DNA of 24,465 nt from Chara braunii (GCA_003427395.1 BFEA01000165.1:2411460-2435924); one strand, 5' to 3'; positions 7,795-17,700 are shown, counted from the first letter of the stretch. Numbers and translations: made by a program. Notes: generated by a model from the sequence alone, not told the origin.

Positions 7795-8315
7795 CTGTCG
7801 ACGACAATTTTCGACGCGGCTGGTCCATTGTTGTTCCTGGTGGCCCGTGGACGGACATCTCCAGTTGGCAACGGTCGGCGTCATGCAATACTCTGCCAAC
7901 GGTCGCCTTTGGCGGTCTGCCGTCGTCCGCGACGTCGAAAAGGGGTTGCCTTGCGTCGTTGCCCTTCGGCAGTAGCGGGAAAACGCCCAACGGTCGGCAG
8001 ATTCGAATACTTCAGCCGGCCCCTGCTCTCCCGATCGCGCAGTGTCTTCCGCGACGGAATACGTTAGCCTGCTTCAGTCGGTATCTGCAATCGGCCGTTT
8101 GCGCCACTCACCCTCGCCGTTTCCGGGACATCCACCGTTGTCTTCTAGCTGTTGGCATCGTGCACGTGCGTTTCATGGCCGACGTCTTTCGGAGGCTGCC
8201 GCTGCTGGTGCTGGCCGTCGTCCTGCTCCTCCTCTTAGTTGTCTTCCACGTGTGTATCCTCGACGCCGTTCCACGACGTGGCCGCAGAAGACGTTCTTCG
8301 AAGAAGGACGTCGGT

Positions 8316-10062
8316 ATGGAGGGGCGGCAGGGGATGTGCAGGTCTGCAGGGGATCAGGGTGGGGGGCACCGGGCTGGGCAGAGCCCGGCGAGAAGTTCAA
8401 GGTCGTCGGAGCAGTCTGGGTACGCACACATGCCACCGCACTTGCAGCCTCTGCCGGACACGTCCGACGAGGAAGAGGAGGACAGACGGTCACGTACCGT
8501 GCCGCTGGGAAGCGGGTCCATCCAGGATTGGGCGGCCATAGAGCTCTGTGGAAGCCGCGACGGTGGTTATGACCAGTCGTACACCGAACTCCTCCAGCAG
8601 GGGCTGAGTGATGACGAAGGTGATGGAGGCGTGAATCTGTCATTCGGGCTGTGCAGCGGGAAGTCGTCGGCCGCGTCGCGAACGGTGATCGTGAACAACC
8701 ATCCCGACGACGAGGGCAGGCAGTTGACGGCTGTTGCGCGGTCATCGAAGTCTCCAGCTTCGATCCGGGAGGCGTCGGGGAACAACGGGGATCCTCCGAG
8801 GCAGCAATTCCGGACGCCATGTGTGTCGAGGCCTGCCTCAACTTGCCCCCTATGGATGCAGTCTCCCTCTCCCCTGTCCGCCAGTTCGACTGCAGCCCGT
8901 CGTGGACGCGAATGCGGGGAAACGGATTGTGGCACCAACGATGTTGGTGATGCACGCGACGGGAGGGAGGTGTGGGCAGAATAGCGACGGGCGCTTCATC
9001 CACAGCGGGAGGAATCCATAACTCGGGGGGTGAAGCGACTGCGTGTGGGGGAGCGCAAAAACGACGGTGACGCACCTGCGGTGGGCGCGGACAATCAGGA
9101 GTGGAACGACGACGACGGCGAAGGTGGGGAGGACGACGCAGGCCACGTACCGCCGTTGAAGCAGAGCAGCATGGGAGGAAGGGGCGGGAAGACGAGGGCG
9201 TGTGCTCGCAATGGTAATCGGGGGAAAAAAGCGGCGGGGAACGGGAGCGATGCCGAAGCTGACGGTGATGCGGAAGGAGGTCGTCAGTTCTGGTCCGTGG
9301 ACAACATGATAGCCCTCAACCGGGCTAAACTTGACCAGGACGCGCATCTGCAGGGGATGGGTATCGCATACGCTCGTATGAAGCTGCGAGAATGGAAGTG
9401 GTTGGATGTGGAGCAAAGGTTGAAGAAGGTGGGCGTCGACACAGAAGCCGAACGGTGCGGGAAGAAGTGGGACAATTTGATGCAACAATTCAAGAAGGTG
9501 CATCACTTCCAAGGCTTGTCAGGGAAGCAAGACTTCTTCCAATTCTCCGGGAAAGAGAGGTTGTCGAAGGGCTTCAATTTCAACATGGATCGTGCGGTTT
9601 ACGACGAGATCCTGGGGTCGACCGTGAAGAGTCACACCATAAACCCCAAGAACGTCGCCGACATTGGTGCTCCGAGTGGTGTGCATCTGCCGTTCGCCAC
9701 TTCTGCGGATCCTGAATTTGTGGGCGATGGGGACGCTGCTGTAGGGCACGACGACGACGAGGACGGGTCGACGAGAGGTTATTCTCAAACGACGTGAAGC
9801 CATGTCGGTTTCGGCAAGCGGAAGAGCACGAGGCAGCAAACATTCGAAGCGTTGATGGATTGCATGGAGAAGCACGGGGCTCTGGTGGCGTCGACGATGG
9901 AGAGCAACAGCAAGCGGCAGTGCTCCATCCAAATCCGGCAATGCGAGGCGTTGGAAGCAGAGGTGGAAGTTAAAAAAAAAACACTATGAGGCGTCTGACG
10001 AAGTTAGCAAACTAATGTGTCACGCTCTTTTGGAGATAGCGAAGGCCATCCGCGAGCGTTAA
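8316..10062 (+). pseudogene. Trihelix / Myb-SANT-like DNA-binding protein gene, disrupted
   Basis: One frame is followed from ATG 8316 to TAA 10060-10062. The N-terminal third is Ser/Gly/Asp-rich with an acidic stretch (DTSDEEEEDRRSR) and is probably disordered. At about 9283-9610 lies the DNA-binding region: FWSVDNMIALNR, then EWKWLDVEQRL, then CGKKWDNLMQQFKKV, the three-Trp spacing of trihelix/Myb-SANT domains. After it, 9812-10062 encodes a helical tail ending ALLEIAKAIRER. Breaks: TAG at 8982-8984, TGA at 9795-9797 (same frame on both sides) and one extra base in the A10 run at 9972-9981; removing one A restores the tail. Introns or sequencing error could explain some. Such proteins are transcription factors, or the Myb partner of PIF/Harbinger transposases. 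Confidence 0.65.
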
Positions 10063-10387
10063 AGCTCGTGCAGCCTCTGTTGTGCGCCTCGTCGCTTAAA
10101 GTCGGAGCCTTTCCGTCGTCGGTGTACCCGTCGCCTGCCCGTCGCGGACGTGGCGGTTCCTGATTGGCTGTGCTGGCCAGGGAAGTGGGTGGTGGTCCGA
10201 TTGGGTGGATGACTCCACTAGTCACATTGGCGTATGTTGTGTTTTGTTTTTTTTAATTCTTTTTCTGGTTACTTGTAGGCCACTGCCTTTTGCCGGAACG
10301 GATTATTCCGTCATCTCTGAATTTCTATTGGCGACGATGAAGTGCAGTATGCACTTCCCTTTTTTAAATGACAACTTCGATTTGCTT
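10063..10387. other. Downstream flank, no gene seen
   Basis: GC-rich up to ~10230, then T-rich. It probably includes the 3' UTR of the trihelix gene. No polyadenylation signal AATAAA or second gene is evident. Confidence 0.4.
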
Positions 10388-10445
10388 TTTCTCTCTCCCT
10401 TTCTATGTATGTGCTTGTCTCCCTCCCTCTGTCTCTTTGTTTTGG

Positions 10446-10521
<76 letters not shown>
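10388..10521. repeat. CT microsatellite leading into the gap
   Basis: Imperfect CT-rich sequence from 10388 becomes pure (CT)n from about 10459 to 10521, where the assembly stops. Ser-Leu or Arg-Glu 'proteins' across it are artefacts. Confidence 0.95.
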
Positions 10522-11000
10522 NNNNNNNNNNNNNNNNNNNNNNNNNNNNNNNNNNNNNNNNNNNNNNNNNNNNNNNNNNNNNNNNNNNNNNNNNNNNNNN
10601 NNNNNNNNNNNNNNNNNNNNNNNNNNNNNNNNNNNNNNNNNNNNNNNNNNNNNNNNNNNNNNNNNNNNNNNNNNNNNNNNNNNNNNNNNNNNNNNNNNNN
10701 NNNNNNNNNNNNNNNNNNNNNNNNNNNNNNNNNNNNNNNNNNNNNNNNNNNNNNNNNNNNNNNNNNNNNNNNNNNNNNNNNNNNNNNNNNNNNNNNNNNN
10801 NNNNNNNNNNNNNNNNNNNNNNNNNNNNNNNNNNNNNNNNNNNNNNNNNNNNNNNNNNNNNNNNNNNNNNNNNNNNNNNNNNNNNNNNNNNNNNNNNNNN
10901 NNNNNNNNNNNNNNNNNNNNNNNNNNNNNNNNNNNNNNNNNNNNNNNNNNNNNNNNNNNNNNNNNNNNNNNNNNNNNNNNNNNNNNNNNNNNNNNNNNNN
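10522..11000. other. Assembly gap (N)
   Basis: 479 N. Reading frames that cross it cannot be trusted. Homopolymers of C (about 11029-11041) and G (about 11090-11101) just beyond the gap show that the region is hard to assemble. Confidence 0.99.
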
Positions 11001-11645
11001 GCCAAAGCATGGCAATCTCCCCCACCCGTTCCCCCCCCCCCTCTTGGTTATGCGCGCTATGGTTGTTGGGGGTGGTGGCGGGGTGCTGAGGGGGGGGGGG
11101 AGGTGAGTTTCGTGCTTGGGGACTTCCGTGATGCGCACTTTTTTTCAGGGGGGGATGTTGATGGCGATTGTTATGTCGGTTGCCTTCCGGGGCGGGGGTC
11201 CTTCGCCGCCGAAATGGACGAAGGGTGGCGAGAAGACGGGTGGCGGGGTCACTGGTCATCGCCAGTCTACCCCGCGACCTTTGGCCTTCTGTGTTGCTGT
11301 CCGCGATGAGGCCCGCGACACCATCGTTTTCATGGGAGGGCGATGGACTTGTCGTTTAACAGTGTCGGGTACTGCTCGCTCGTCCCCGTCCACGAAGCAG
11401 GAGTGTGTGTTTATAAGCATGCGGCTGTCCTTGCGAAATGAACGATCGGGCTCCAAACGCGCGCAACAAGGCACACACGTCGACCTTCTAGCTATCTTGC
11501 CTTCGCCTCCTCCTGCCTCCACTCCCCGCTTGTTCTTTTTTGCGGCACGAAGGCAGTCTCATGCCGCGCTCCGCCGTCGTCGACGATCTGCGCATTCCGA
11601 CGGGATTGATGTGACATCGCGCGCCACGAAGGACACTCGACGTCA

Positions 11646-11935
11646 GTTCTCGCCATCCTCGCGTTCGCCGCCTTCATCGTCTTTGTCGCCGCTTTCATCG
11701 CCTTTCTCTCCATTCTCGCCGCCTTCATTGCCTTTCTCGCCATCCTCGCGTTCGTCGCCTTCATCGCCTTTCTCGCCGCCTCCATCGCCTTTCTCGCCAT
11801 CCTCGCCGCCTTCATCGCCTTTCTCGCCGCCTTCATCGCCTTTCTCGCCATCCTCGCCGCCTTCATCGCCTTTCTCGCCATCCTCGCCGCCTTCATCGCC
11901 TTTCTCGCCATCTTCGCGCCCGTCGCCATCTTACC
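11646..11935. repeat. 30-bp minisatellite
   Basis: The unit TTCATCGCCTTTCTCGCCA plus TCCTCGCCGCC recurs about nine times with single-unit deletions; the later copies (11790-11920) are nearly identical. Because 30 is divisible by three, both strands stay open: Ser/Pro-rich (SPSSPPSSPF) on plus and Ala/Lys/Met-rich (MARKAMKAAR) on minus. Neither is supported as a protein. Bases 11001-11645 contain no recognisable gene. Confidence 0.85.
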
Positions 11936-11963
11936 CGTTGTCACCTCGATCTCGCCTGTCGCG

Positions 11964-13320
11964 TTGCCAAGTCGCCACGTCGCCGCCACATCCGTCTTGG
12001 GCCATGTGAACTTCATCGCCTCGTTGTTCGACCGTGGAGTGCTCACCTCTGTTTCTTCCTCGCCAACGCCGTCGTCGCCACCATCGCCACGTTCGCAGTC
12101 TATCCCGCCGTCACCGTTGTCCTGTTCGTCGCCGATACGGGCCATCGTCCAGAACGTCTTCCAGGCCGTCAACGACAGCGACGACATCATCGCCACACCC
12201 GTCATCGCAGCGGAGACGACCATCACAATCTGTTGCAGGACACTTTTCACCGTCGACGCAGAGATCTTCAGTTGGCGGCTGGCCTACCTTGAAGTTGGTG
12301 TGTCGCGCGTCTTGTCGTCCCGCGGTTCTGGACGTGCCAAGTCCGCAAGGAAACTGGCAGTTGAAGCGGCTATCCGGGAGAGAAAGGGCCGCCACGTCGC
12401 CAACAAACAAAGAAAACTCGTCCAAGGCGCCTCCCCGCTTCCGAAGTTTGTCGAGGATGACGAGTGGGTGGCGTCACAGGTCGAAAGCGACTTCTTGGAA
12501 GAGGAGGAAGTGTCGTTGAAGCGGAAGTCTGCGAGGAGAGGAAGTGGAGCCCTCCGGATCGATGATGTCGGTGAGAGACGAGGCGGAGGAGGGCGTGCAA
12601 TGATGGAAGACGTCATCGACATCAATGCTGCGGCGGCATCCGGGCGAGGCGGGGGAAGCCGTCGGCCAACAACATCGCGCGGCAGTGGCACGTGCGAACG
12701 AAGCCCTGGAAGTGCAAGAGGTTGTCGTCTGCGCGCAAACACCAGCAACCCCGAGGGCGACGACCTCTATAGACATTGGCGTCAACGTGCAAGCCGTCAG
12801 TCAGGGGAGCAAGAGCCGCTCTCCTGCGCAGGAGCAGCACGGGGTTGCATCAGGGGGGGCTGCGGTGCGAGGGCAGGCGGGGCCGCAGCGGGTGGGGCTC
12901 TTCACGCGCCGGAAGGGGCAAGGGCAGCCGGGGCCGCGGCGGCGGGGGCTTCACAAGCAGCTGAAGGAGCGAGGGCGGGCGGGGCGAGGGCAGGCAGGGT
13001 TCCACAGGCGGGGGAAGGGGCGAGGGCAGGCGATGTTGCAGCACAAGGGGAGGACGACGAAGCGCTGGTGAACAGGGTGCGTCAGCAGAATGCGCGGGAT
13101 GGAATCGAGGCGTTGTCGAAGGTGTGGGTGGACGACATCCGCGTCTGGAACGAAACGAAAGGGAACGCCATTGTGAAGTTGATGTAGGAAGCGCGCGTGT
13201 ATCTTGTTGCGGTGGCGAGGGGAGTGCAGCCTCCAGCATTGCGTCGAACCATCGTCTTGCCTCATACAACCATCCCGCAGCACAAAATCAACGACGAATC
13301 GGAGTTGAACGACACGACAG
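11964..13320 (+). pseudogene. Unrecognised repetitive-family ORF, degenerate
   Basis: A plus-strand frame runs from ATG 11964 to TAG 13185-13187. Residues ~110-190 (RKLAVEAAIRERKGRHVANKQRK, then an acidic EEEEVSLKRK stretch) look like genuine charged coding sequence. Residues ~290-370 are an Ala/Gly/Arg-rich repeat. The end reads ALVNRVRQQNARDGIEALSKVWVDD. Sense sequence seems to continue past the TAG to about 13320 (EARVYLVAVARGVQPP, then PHTTIPQHKINDE). I recognise no domain. The trihelix-like composition (acidic and basic disorder, then a helical C-terminus) suggests another high-copy family member. The first ~90 residues, over Ser/Pro-rich DNA, may not be real. Confidence 0.35.
12855..13070. 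repeat. GC-rich degenerate minisatellite inside the ORF
   Basis: 'gaaggggcgagggcaggcggggc'-like units of about 45-60 bp recur imperfectly. They encode variations of EGARAGGA in the plus frame used above. Three plus frames stay open here because of base composition, so frame choice is uncertain. Confidence 0.55.
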
Positions 13321-13384
13321 GGTCTCCGACTCCCATCTCTGTCACCCGAGGGGATGACAAGACCCAGCACTTCTTCGATCAGAC

Positions 13385-14497
13385 GGTCAGTCACCGACCT
13401 CCCTTTCTTCCTCACTCTCGAGCCGACTGATCGTCCCCTGGCGTCTCGTTGCCACCGCCCCTCTGCACATTTCGATGTGATGGAGACGAGGTACGACTTC
13501 ATTCTCGGTACTCCGTGGTCTCGTCCGTTCCGCAGCACCAAGGTCGATTGGGCGACCAACACTCTCGTTCTCAAAACGAAGTGTGGACAGACGTATTGCG
13601 TACCTTTCATAGGTACCACTGCGACACCACGTCCCCACCCTCCTCCCCCGGAGCCTTCTGTGTCCACACCATCTCCTACTATCACCGTCACCTCGCCTCG
13701 GCAGTTTGCTCACTTCATCCGACAGGACGACGTCACCTTCTTTACGATGAACGTTACGGATCTCTTGCACTATGATCCACCCTGTCTCGACGCCGAGCTC
13801 ATCTCTCTGGAGCCAGATCCTCCTTCTATCTTTATGGCTCCTTCCCTCCCTCCGTCGTCCATCGAGCCACCCCGTCGTCGCGCGCTAACGCTGACGCTGA
13901 GGAGCTCACACGTGATACGGATGACCTGAAACCCGAAGTTCGTGACCCCATTCGAGAGTATCACGACGTTTTCCCATCGTCGTTCTCATACGCCGGCATC
14001 CCACCGATGCGTGACGTCGAGCACTCCATTCAGCTGGTGCCTAACTATCGTGTTCACCACCAGGCACCCTACAGACTCTCGATCCCTGAGGCCACCGAAC
14101 TCAAACGTCAGCTTGAGGAGCTCCTGAGACTGGGTTTCATTAAACACAGCAACTCCCCGTGGGGTGCACCCGTCCTCTTTGCTCGCACAGCGGATGGAAC
14201 TCTCCGTCTCTACATCGACTATCGCGGCCTCAACCGCTACACGGTTAAGAACAACTACCCCATGCTTTGTTCCGACGAGCTGTTCGACCGCCTAGCAAGC
14301 AACCGCTTCTTTACGAAGATTGATCTTCGTAGCGGTTACCATCAGATCCGCGTCGCTGCAGCGGACCAGCCGAAGAGAGCGTTCCGATCGAGCTTCGGCC
14401 ACTACGAGTTTACGGTGATGCCATTCGGCCTCACCAACGCACCCGCTATCTTCCAGAGGGCGATGAACGACATCTTCAAGGACATCCTAAAGCAGTA
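13385..14497 (+). pseudogene. Ty3/gypsy pol remnant: protease end and N-terminal reverse transcriptase
   Basis: In one frame (about 13385-13870) HFDVMETRYDFILGTPW marks the C-terminal part of a gypsy aspartic protease (the 'ILG.PW' strand); the catalytic DTG is not present. A frameshift near 13870-13900 moves into a second frame, running from [19 protein letters not shown] to the reverse transcriptase. That part carries [63 protein letters not shown] and [20 protein letters not shown]. It stops just before the YxDD catalytic motif, at a breakpoint near 14497 where LINE sequence begins. RNase H, integrase and LTRs are absent. Confidence 0.88.
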
Positions 14498-15113
14498 CGG
14501 TACAAAGTGGCCTTTTGGCAATTAAGTCGGAGGCAATTAACGATACTAAAGCAGGCTGCGTCCGCCTACCTCTGGCGAGGGGACCATGAATACACCACGT
14601 GTATCAGGAGGGTGGCATGATCACACAACCACGAGCCAAGGAGGGGTTAGGCATAATCGACCCGGAGAATGAAACAAAAGCGTTGATTTTTAAGTTCCTA
14701 ATAAGATGGTTGTTAGGCAATGATATCCCCTGGGCACCATATGCAACCATCCAAATCTCTACCCTGACCCCACAATGCACAAATAGCAACCGAGTCCATC
14801 CGGTGCAATGACTAACTAACAAGCATTGGTCGCTCCCGGCACCCCCCCGAAACAGAAGGGATGACACGCCCGCCTCCACTGCCAAATGAGACCTTAAGGC
14901 CGACCCCCTATGGATAGATATGCGGCGTCTATGGAGAGAACGAGGACCAGTGTCGGTGCGAATACCCTTACAAGGGTATCCGCACCGGTTTTTGCAGGAG
15001 ACAGGGATTTGGGTCGATCCGGAATTTTTGGAAAGACAGCGCGAGACACGGCAGTTTGCTTACTGAAGGTTTGGCTAAAATGTTTTAGAGAGTGCGTGAG
15101 CGCGCAGGTTTAA
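14498..15113 (+). pseudogene. LINE ORF2 fragment (post-RT region), plus strand
   Basis: Immediately after the gypsy break the translation reads [11 protein letters not shown] and AASAYLWRGDHEYTT, the 'fLW.g' region downstream of LINE reverse transcriptases. A frameshift near 14620 leads into GLGIIDPENETKALIFKFL and LLGNDIPWAPYATIQIS, again characteristic of plant LINE ORF2. A weaker block at 14898-15060 (DPLWIDMRRLWRERG) continues the ORF. Stops and frameshifts break it repeatedly, and no poly(A) is seen. It is in the opposite orientation to the other LINEs. Confidence 0.7.
14954..14987. repeat. 34-nt near-perfect hairpin
   Basis: CGGTGCG (14954-14960) pairs with CGCACCG (14981-14987) and ATACCCTT (14962-14969) with AAGGGTAT (14972-14979). 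That makes 15 pairs, with one A/C mismatch between the two blocks and an AC loop. It lies inside the LINE fragment's weak coding block. Confidence 0.85.
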
Positions 15114-15924
15114 GGTGCGCGTGATTTCCTCTCTTTGATCACGGTTATGAAACCGGCGCGGATGCCGGTCGTTTTGTGTTATTATGAATATAATTAAACC
15201 AGGATTTGGAAATACAATTTTACTTTTCTTTTGTTTAGTACGATTGACGGCTCGGTGAGCATATATAGATATATGGCGGATCCAGATGATGGGAGCTGAT
15301 GGATACGGCTAAGTAGGGACAGCCGCGACACGGTCGGTAGGCCGGCGCGGACTTTCGGTGGTCGTGCGCATAGGCGTAGGCTGAGGAATGGCGCAGGGCG
15401 CTTTCGCGGCCCTGAACGACCGCGCCGTATCACTTTATATGGAGTTTCGGGCTTAGTTGTTACAGGCTTGGGCTTAGCCCTATAGGTTACGGCATCGGAC
15501 TACTACTACAGAGGTTCGGGGATCGAGGCCAGCGGACGCCGGCGCGACAGCTGCAGTGGAGCATCGAGGAGGGAACCGACGGGGTTGAGGGCCGCCGGGC
15601 TATCCCCCTCGATTTTTGTTAACGGGTGTGGCGGCGGGCCCGATCCGCGGGACTGGTGAGGTGCCAACAGCCCCGCTGTTCCCTGACAATTCTATGTTTA
15701 GCTCTGTTTTATTTTAAATTTTTATTTTCCTGATTTTTATTTTTGGTCTCTTTTATCGCGTCCTGTTCGGGGACACGAGACGGCGGTAGGGTCGCATGGG
15801 GGTGTGTTGTATTCGTGGGGTTGCCTGAAGTGCAATTACAAACTTGTTCCGCGGCTGCACCGGGGCCACGCCCCGTTTTGCCTTCGGACGCGGCGCCGTG
15901 GGTGGGACGCGAAATGGTGGAGAG
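15114..15924. other. Intergenic, no gene recognised
   Basis: Mixed-composition DNA with several short GC-rich inverted repeats (for example around 15148-15170) and a T-rich tract at 15690-15750. No open frame has a recognisable domain. I see no LTR boundary, tRNA or rRNA. Confidence 0.45.
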
Positions 15925-15995
15925 TGCTGGACCCAAGAGCCTAGCTCAATGAGTACGCGCCATAAACTGTTGAAATACAGACCTGTCTCCGAGCC
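15925..15995 (+). other. tRNA-like sequence related to the one at 7.1 kb
   Basis: AGAGCCTAGCTCAATGAGTA has U8-A9 and a D-arm-like start. It is followed by CTGTTGAAATACAGACC, sharing TGTTGAAATACAGACC with the minus-strand tRNA-like sequence at 7106-7122. CTGT/ACAG can close a small anticodon-like loop. No T-arm or B-box is convincing. It may be a SINE head or a pseudo-tRNA. Confidence 0.4.
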
Positions 15996-16087
15996 CAGAT
16001 GATGGAACTCGATGAGTAAAACCAAATGTTCTGGGTTGCCTGGGCCTGCTCAGCCCTCGAAGTGTCGCGGGGCATGGCCAGGGCTAA

Positions 16088-16147
16088 GTCCTTCGGGACA
16101 TCTGTTAAAATTGGAACGATACGGAAAAGATTAGCATGCCCTCTGCG
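16088..16147 (+). pseudogene. Truncated U6 snRNA copy (first ~60 nt)
   Basis: GTCC-TTCG-GGAC (16088-16099) is the 5' hairpin of U6 spliceosomal RNA. It is followed by the highly conserved TTAAAATTGGAACGATAC and AAGATTAGCATG, with the AGC catalytic triad intact, then CCCTCTGCG. The ACAGAGA box, which pairs with the 5' splice site, reads ACGGAAA. After CTGCG the sequence leaves U6: the expected CAAGGATGACACGC and terminal T-run are absent. No TATA box or plant USE element precedes it. It is therefore a 3'-truncated retro-copy rather than a working gene. Confidence 0.85.
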
Positions 16148-17021
16148 GGCGCATCCTCCGCCAACCGTGGCCTGTCATAGGAGGTTTGAGTGTGAGTATG
16201 CCCATTAGGGCCGGCAATAGGCAGACAGTAATGGGGAACATGCGGGAGCTGCGCCCACTTGTAGGTGCGACACATGCGACAGCAGGTGGGCGGTACCGGC
16301 CATGGGTCAGCCGGTAGCATTAGGACCGAGCTTCTTCGAAGAGGCCGGACGCTGTGCCTCCCCTCTGGTCCCCTCCCCTAATGAGCACCAGGGGGTTTCT
16401 GTTGAATGCCGCTTGGGAGGATTACGCCTAGACGTGATAGGCACGGCACACACAGTAGGCCTGGGGCAAGACGGAGTCGGAGGAGACTGTGGGGAAGCGG
16501 TAGTGCCCATTGCTCGTCGGACTTGGGTATAGGTGGTGAGAAACTAAAGCCGACTGGGAGTGGCTGGTCCAATACGAAGTTCCCACCGGGGTAGCTGGGG
16601 CTGTCGAACAGTTTGTCGGATTGCCGTGAGGTCTACCACGCCCGGGCGCAGCTGCAGAGACAAGGCGTGCGCAAGGAGAAGGGCGCGGGGCGGAGTAACT
16701 GGGACGCTGCGCTAAGCAGCAGCGGGCGAGGCAGACAGTGGGGCGGACGGGCATGCCGGGATGCATCAGATGCTGTCGGACCGAGGAGAGAAGAGGCGCG
16801 AAAGAGGAAAGACGGGGCACTTAGGCAGAATGAGGGCGAAGGAGGCAAATGCAGTGGGCAGCGGGCAGAATCGGAGCGGAGCGCAGAGCTACAGAGAGAA
16901 GCAAAGGCAGCACGTATGTCAGAAACGAATGAATCTGACCTGGAATCGCGCCGGGTGCAGCCGAAGTGAAAGATGAGAAATGGCGGAGAGGAAGAGTGAT
17001 TTCCTCACTCGCTCCTCCTTC
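16148..17021. other. GC- and GA-rich stretch without a recognised gene
   Basis: Several open frames on both strands arise from purine-rich composition (for example Arg/Glu/Lys-rich at 16613-16976). None has a domain or motif I recognise. A short palindrome surrounds TTCGAA at about 16330. Confidence 0.4.
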
Positions 17022-17690
17022 GATTCGGGCGAGGTAGGATAGTGGATAGAGGTTCTGATGTTAGGCGAATCAGATGGGAGTGTTAGTTTTAGTAAAGAGT
17101 TAGTAGAACGGGAGGTCGATAAGAAATGGTCCGCGCAGAGCTATGGAAGCAACGGGAAGAAGGAGAGGGAAAATAGACATATCCCGCCCGATTCTTGATG
17201 GATTCGGGCGAGGTGAAGTGTTAGTCGGGGGGTTTTAGATAGGGCGAATCAATTGGTGATGTTAGTTTTGGAAGAGGGTTAGTGATATGGGAGTTGTTAG
17301 AAAAAGGTGGTGCAAAGCCATGGCGGACGAGGGAGGTGGTGACGAGGGTAGAAAGCTTGATTTTGGCTGTTTCTTGATGGAAACGGGCACGGGAGGACTC
17401 TAACTAGGGGTTTTCCGGGACGACGATCCCGATTTTGTAGTTAGTACGGGTAGTAGGTTAGTAAAATAGAAGCTAGACGAAGAAGCTGGTGCGTGGAGGC
17501 GCCGGGAAAGGTGGAAATGGTGGGAGTAGAAGATCGAGACCTCATTCGAATCTTAATGAAATCGAGGGAGGGGAGATTCGTTCCCGGGGTTTTGAGTCCG
17601 GGCGACTCGATTAGTAGTGTTAGATTTCGGAGTTAGTAAGAGGAGTGATCAGTAGAAGTGCTATGAGCTACGTCTAGGGGAGGGGGAGTG
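17022..17690. repeat. Diverged 179-bp tandem repeat, ~3.7 units
   Basis: Units start at 17022 (GATTCGGGCGAGG), 17201 (GATTCGGGCGAGG), 17380 (GAAACGGGCACGG) and 17558 (GAAATCGAGGGAG), with periods of 179, 179 and 178. Within units, 'gggcgaatca', 'agtgttagtttt' and 'gagttagta' recur at matching offsets, and units end 'ttcttgatg' or 'tcttaatg'. Divergence between units is high, so the array is old. The period is nucleosome-sized, as in satellite DNA. Confidence 0.78.
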
Positions 17691-17700
17691 ACTTCAAAAA

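Noticed and set aside
7623-8315. N-terminal extension of the trihelix ORF upstream of ATG 8316
   Set aside because: It translates the MITE-side palindrome and 42-bp duplication and is open in several frames; composition is not protein-like until about 8316.
8173-9075. 300-residue minus-strand ORF opposite the trihelix gene
   Set aside because: Shadow of the GC-rich coding strand; no domain, Arg/Pro/Thr-rich composition.
11103-11148. GTGAGT ... TTTTTTTCAG, intron-like
   Set aside because: At 46 nt it is shorter than usual plant introns, and no coding sequence is recognised on either side.
10205-11309. Several long ORFs across 10.2-11.3 kb
   Set aside because: They run through 479 N and a CT microsatellite; the open frames are artefacts.
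16613-16976. 118-residue Arg/Glu/Lys-rich plus-strand ORF
   Set aside because: Explained by purine-rich DNA; no motif and frames open on both strands.
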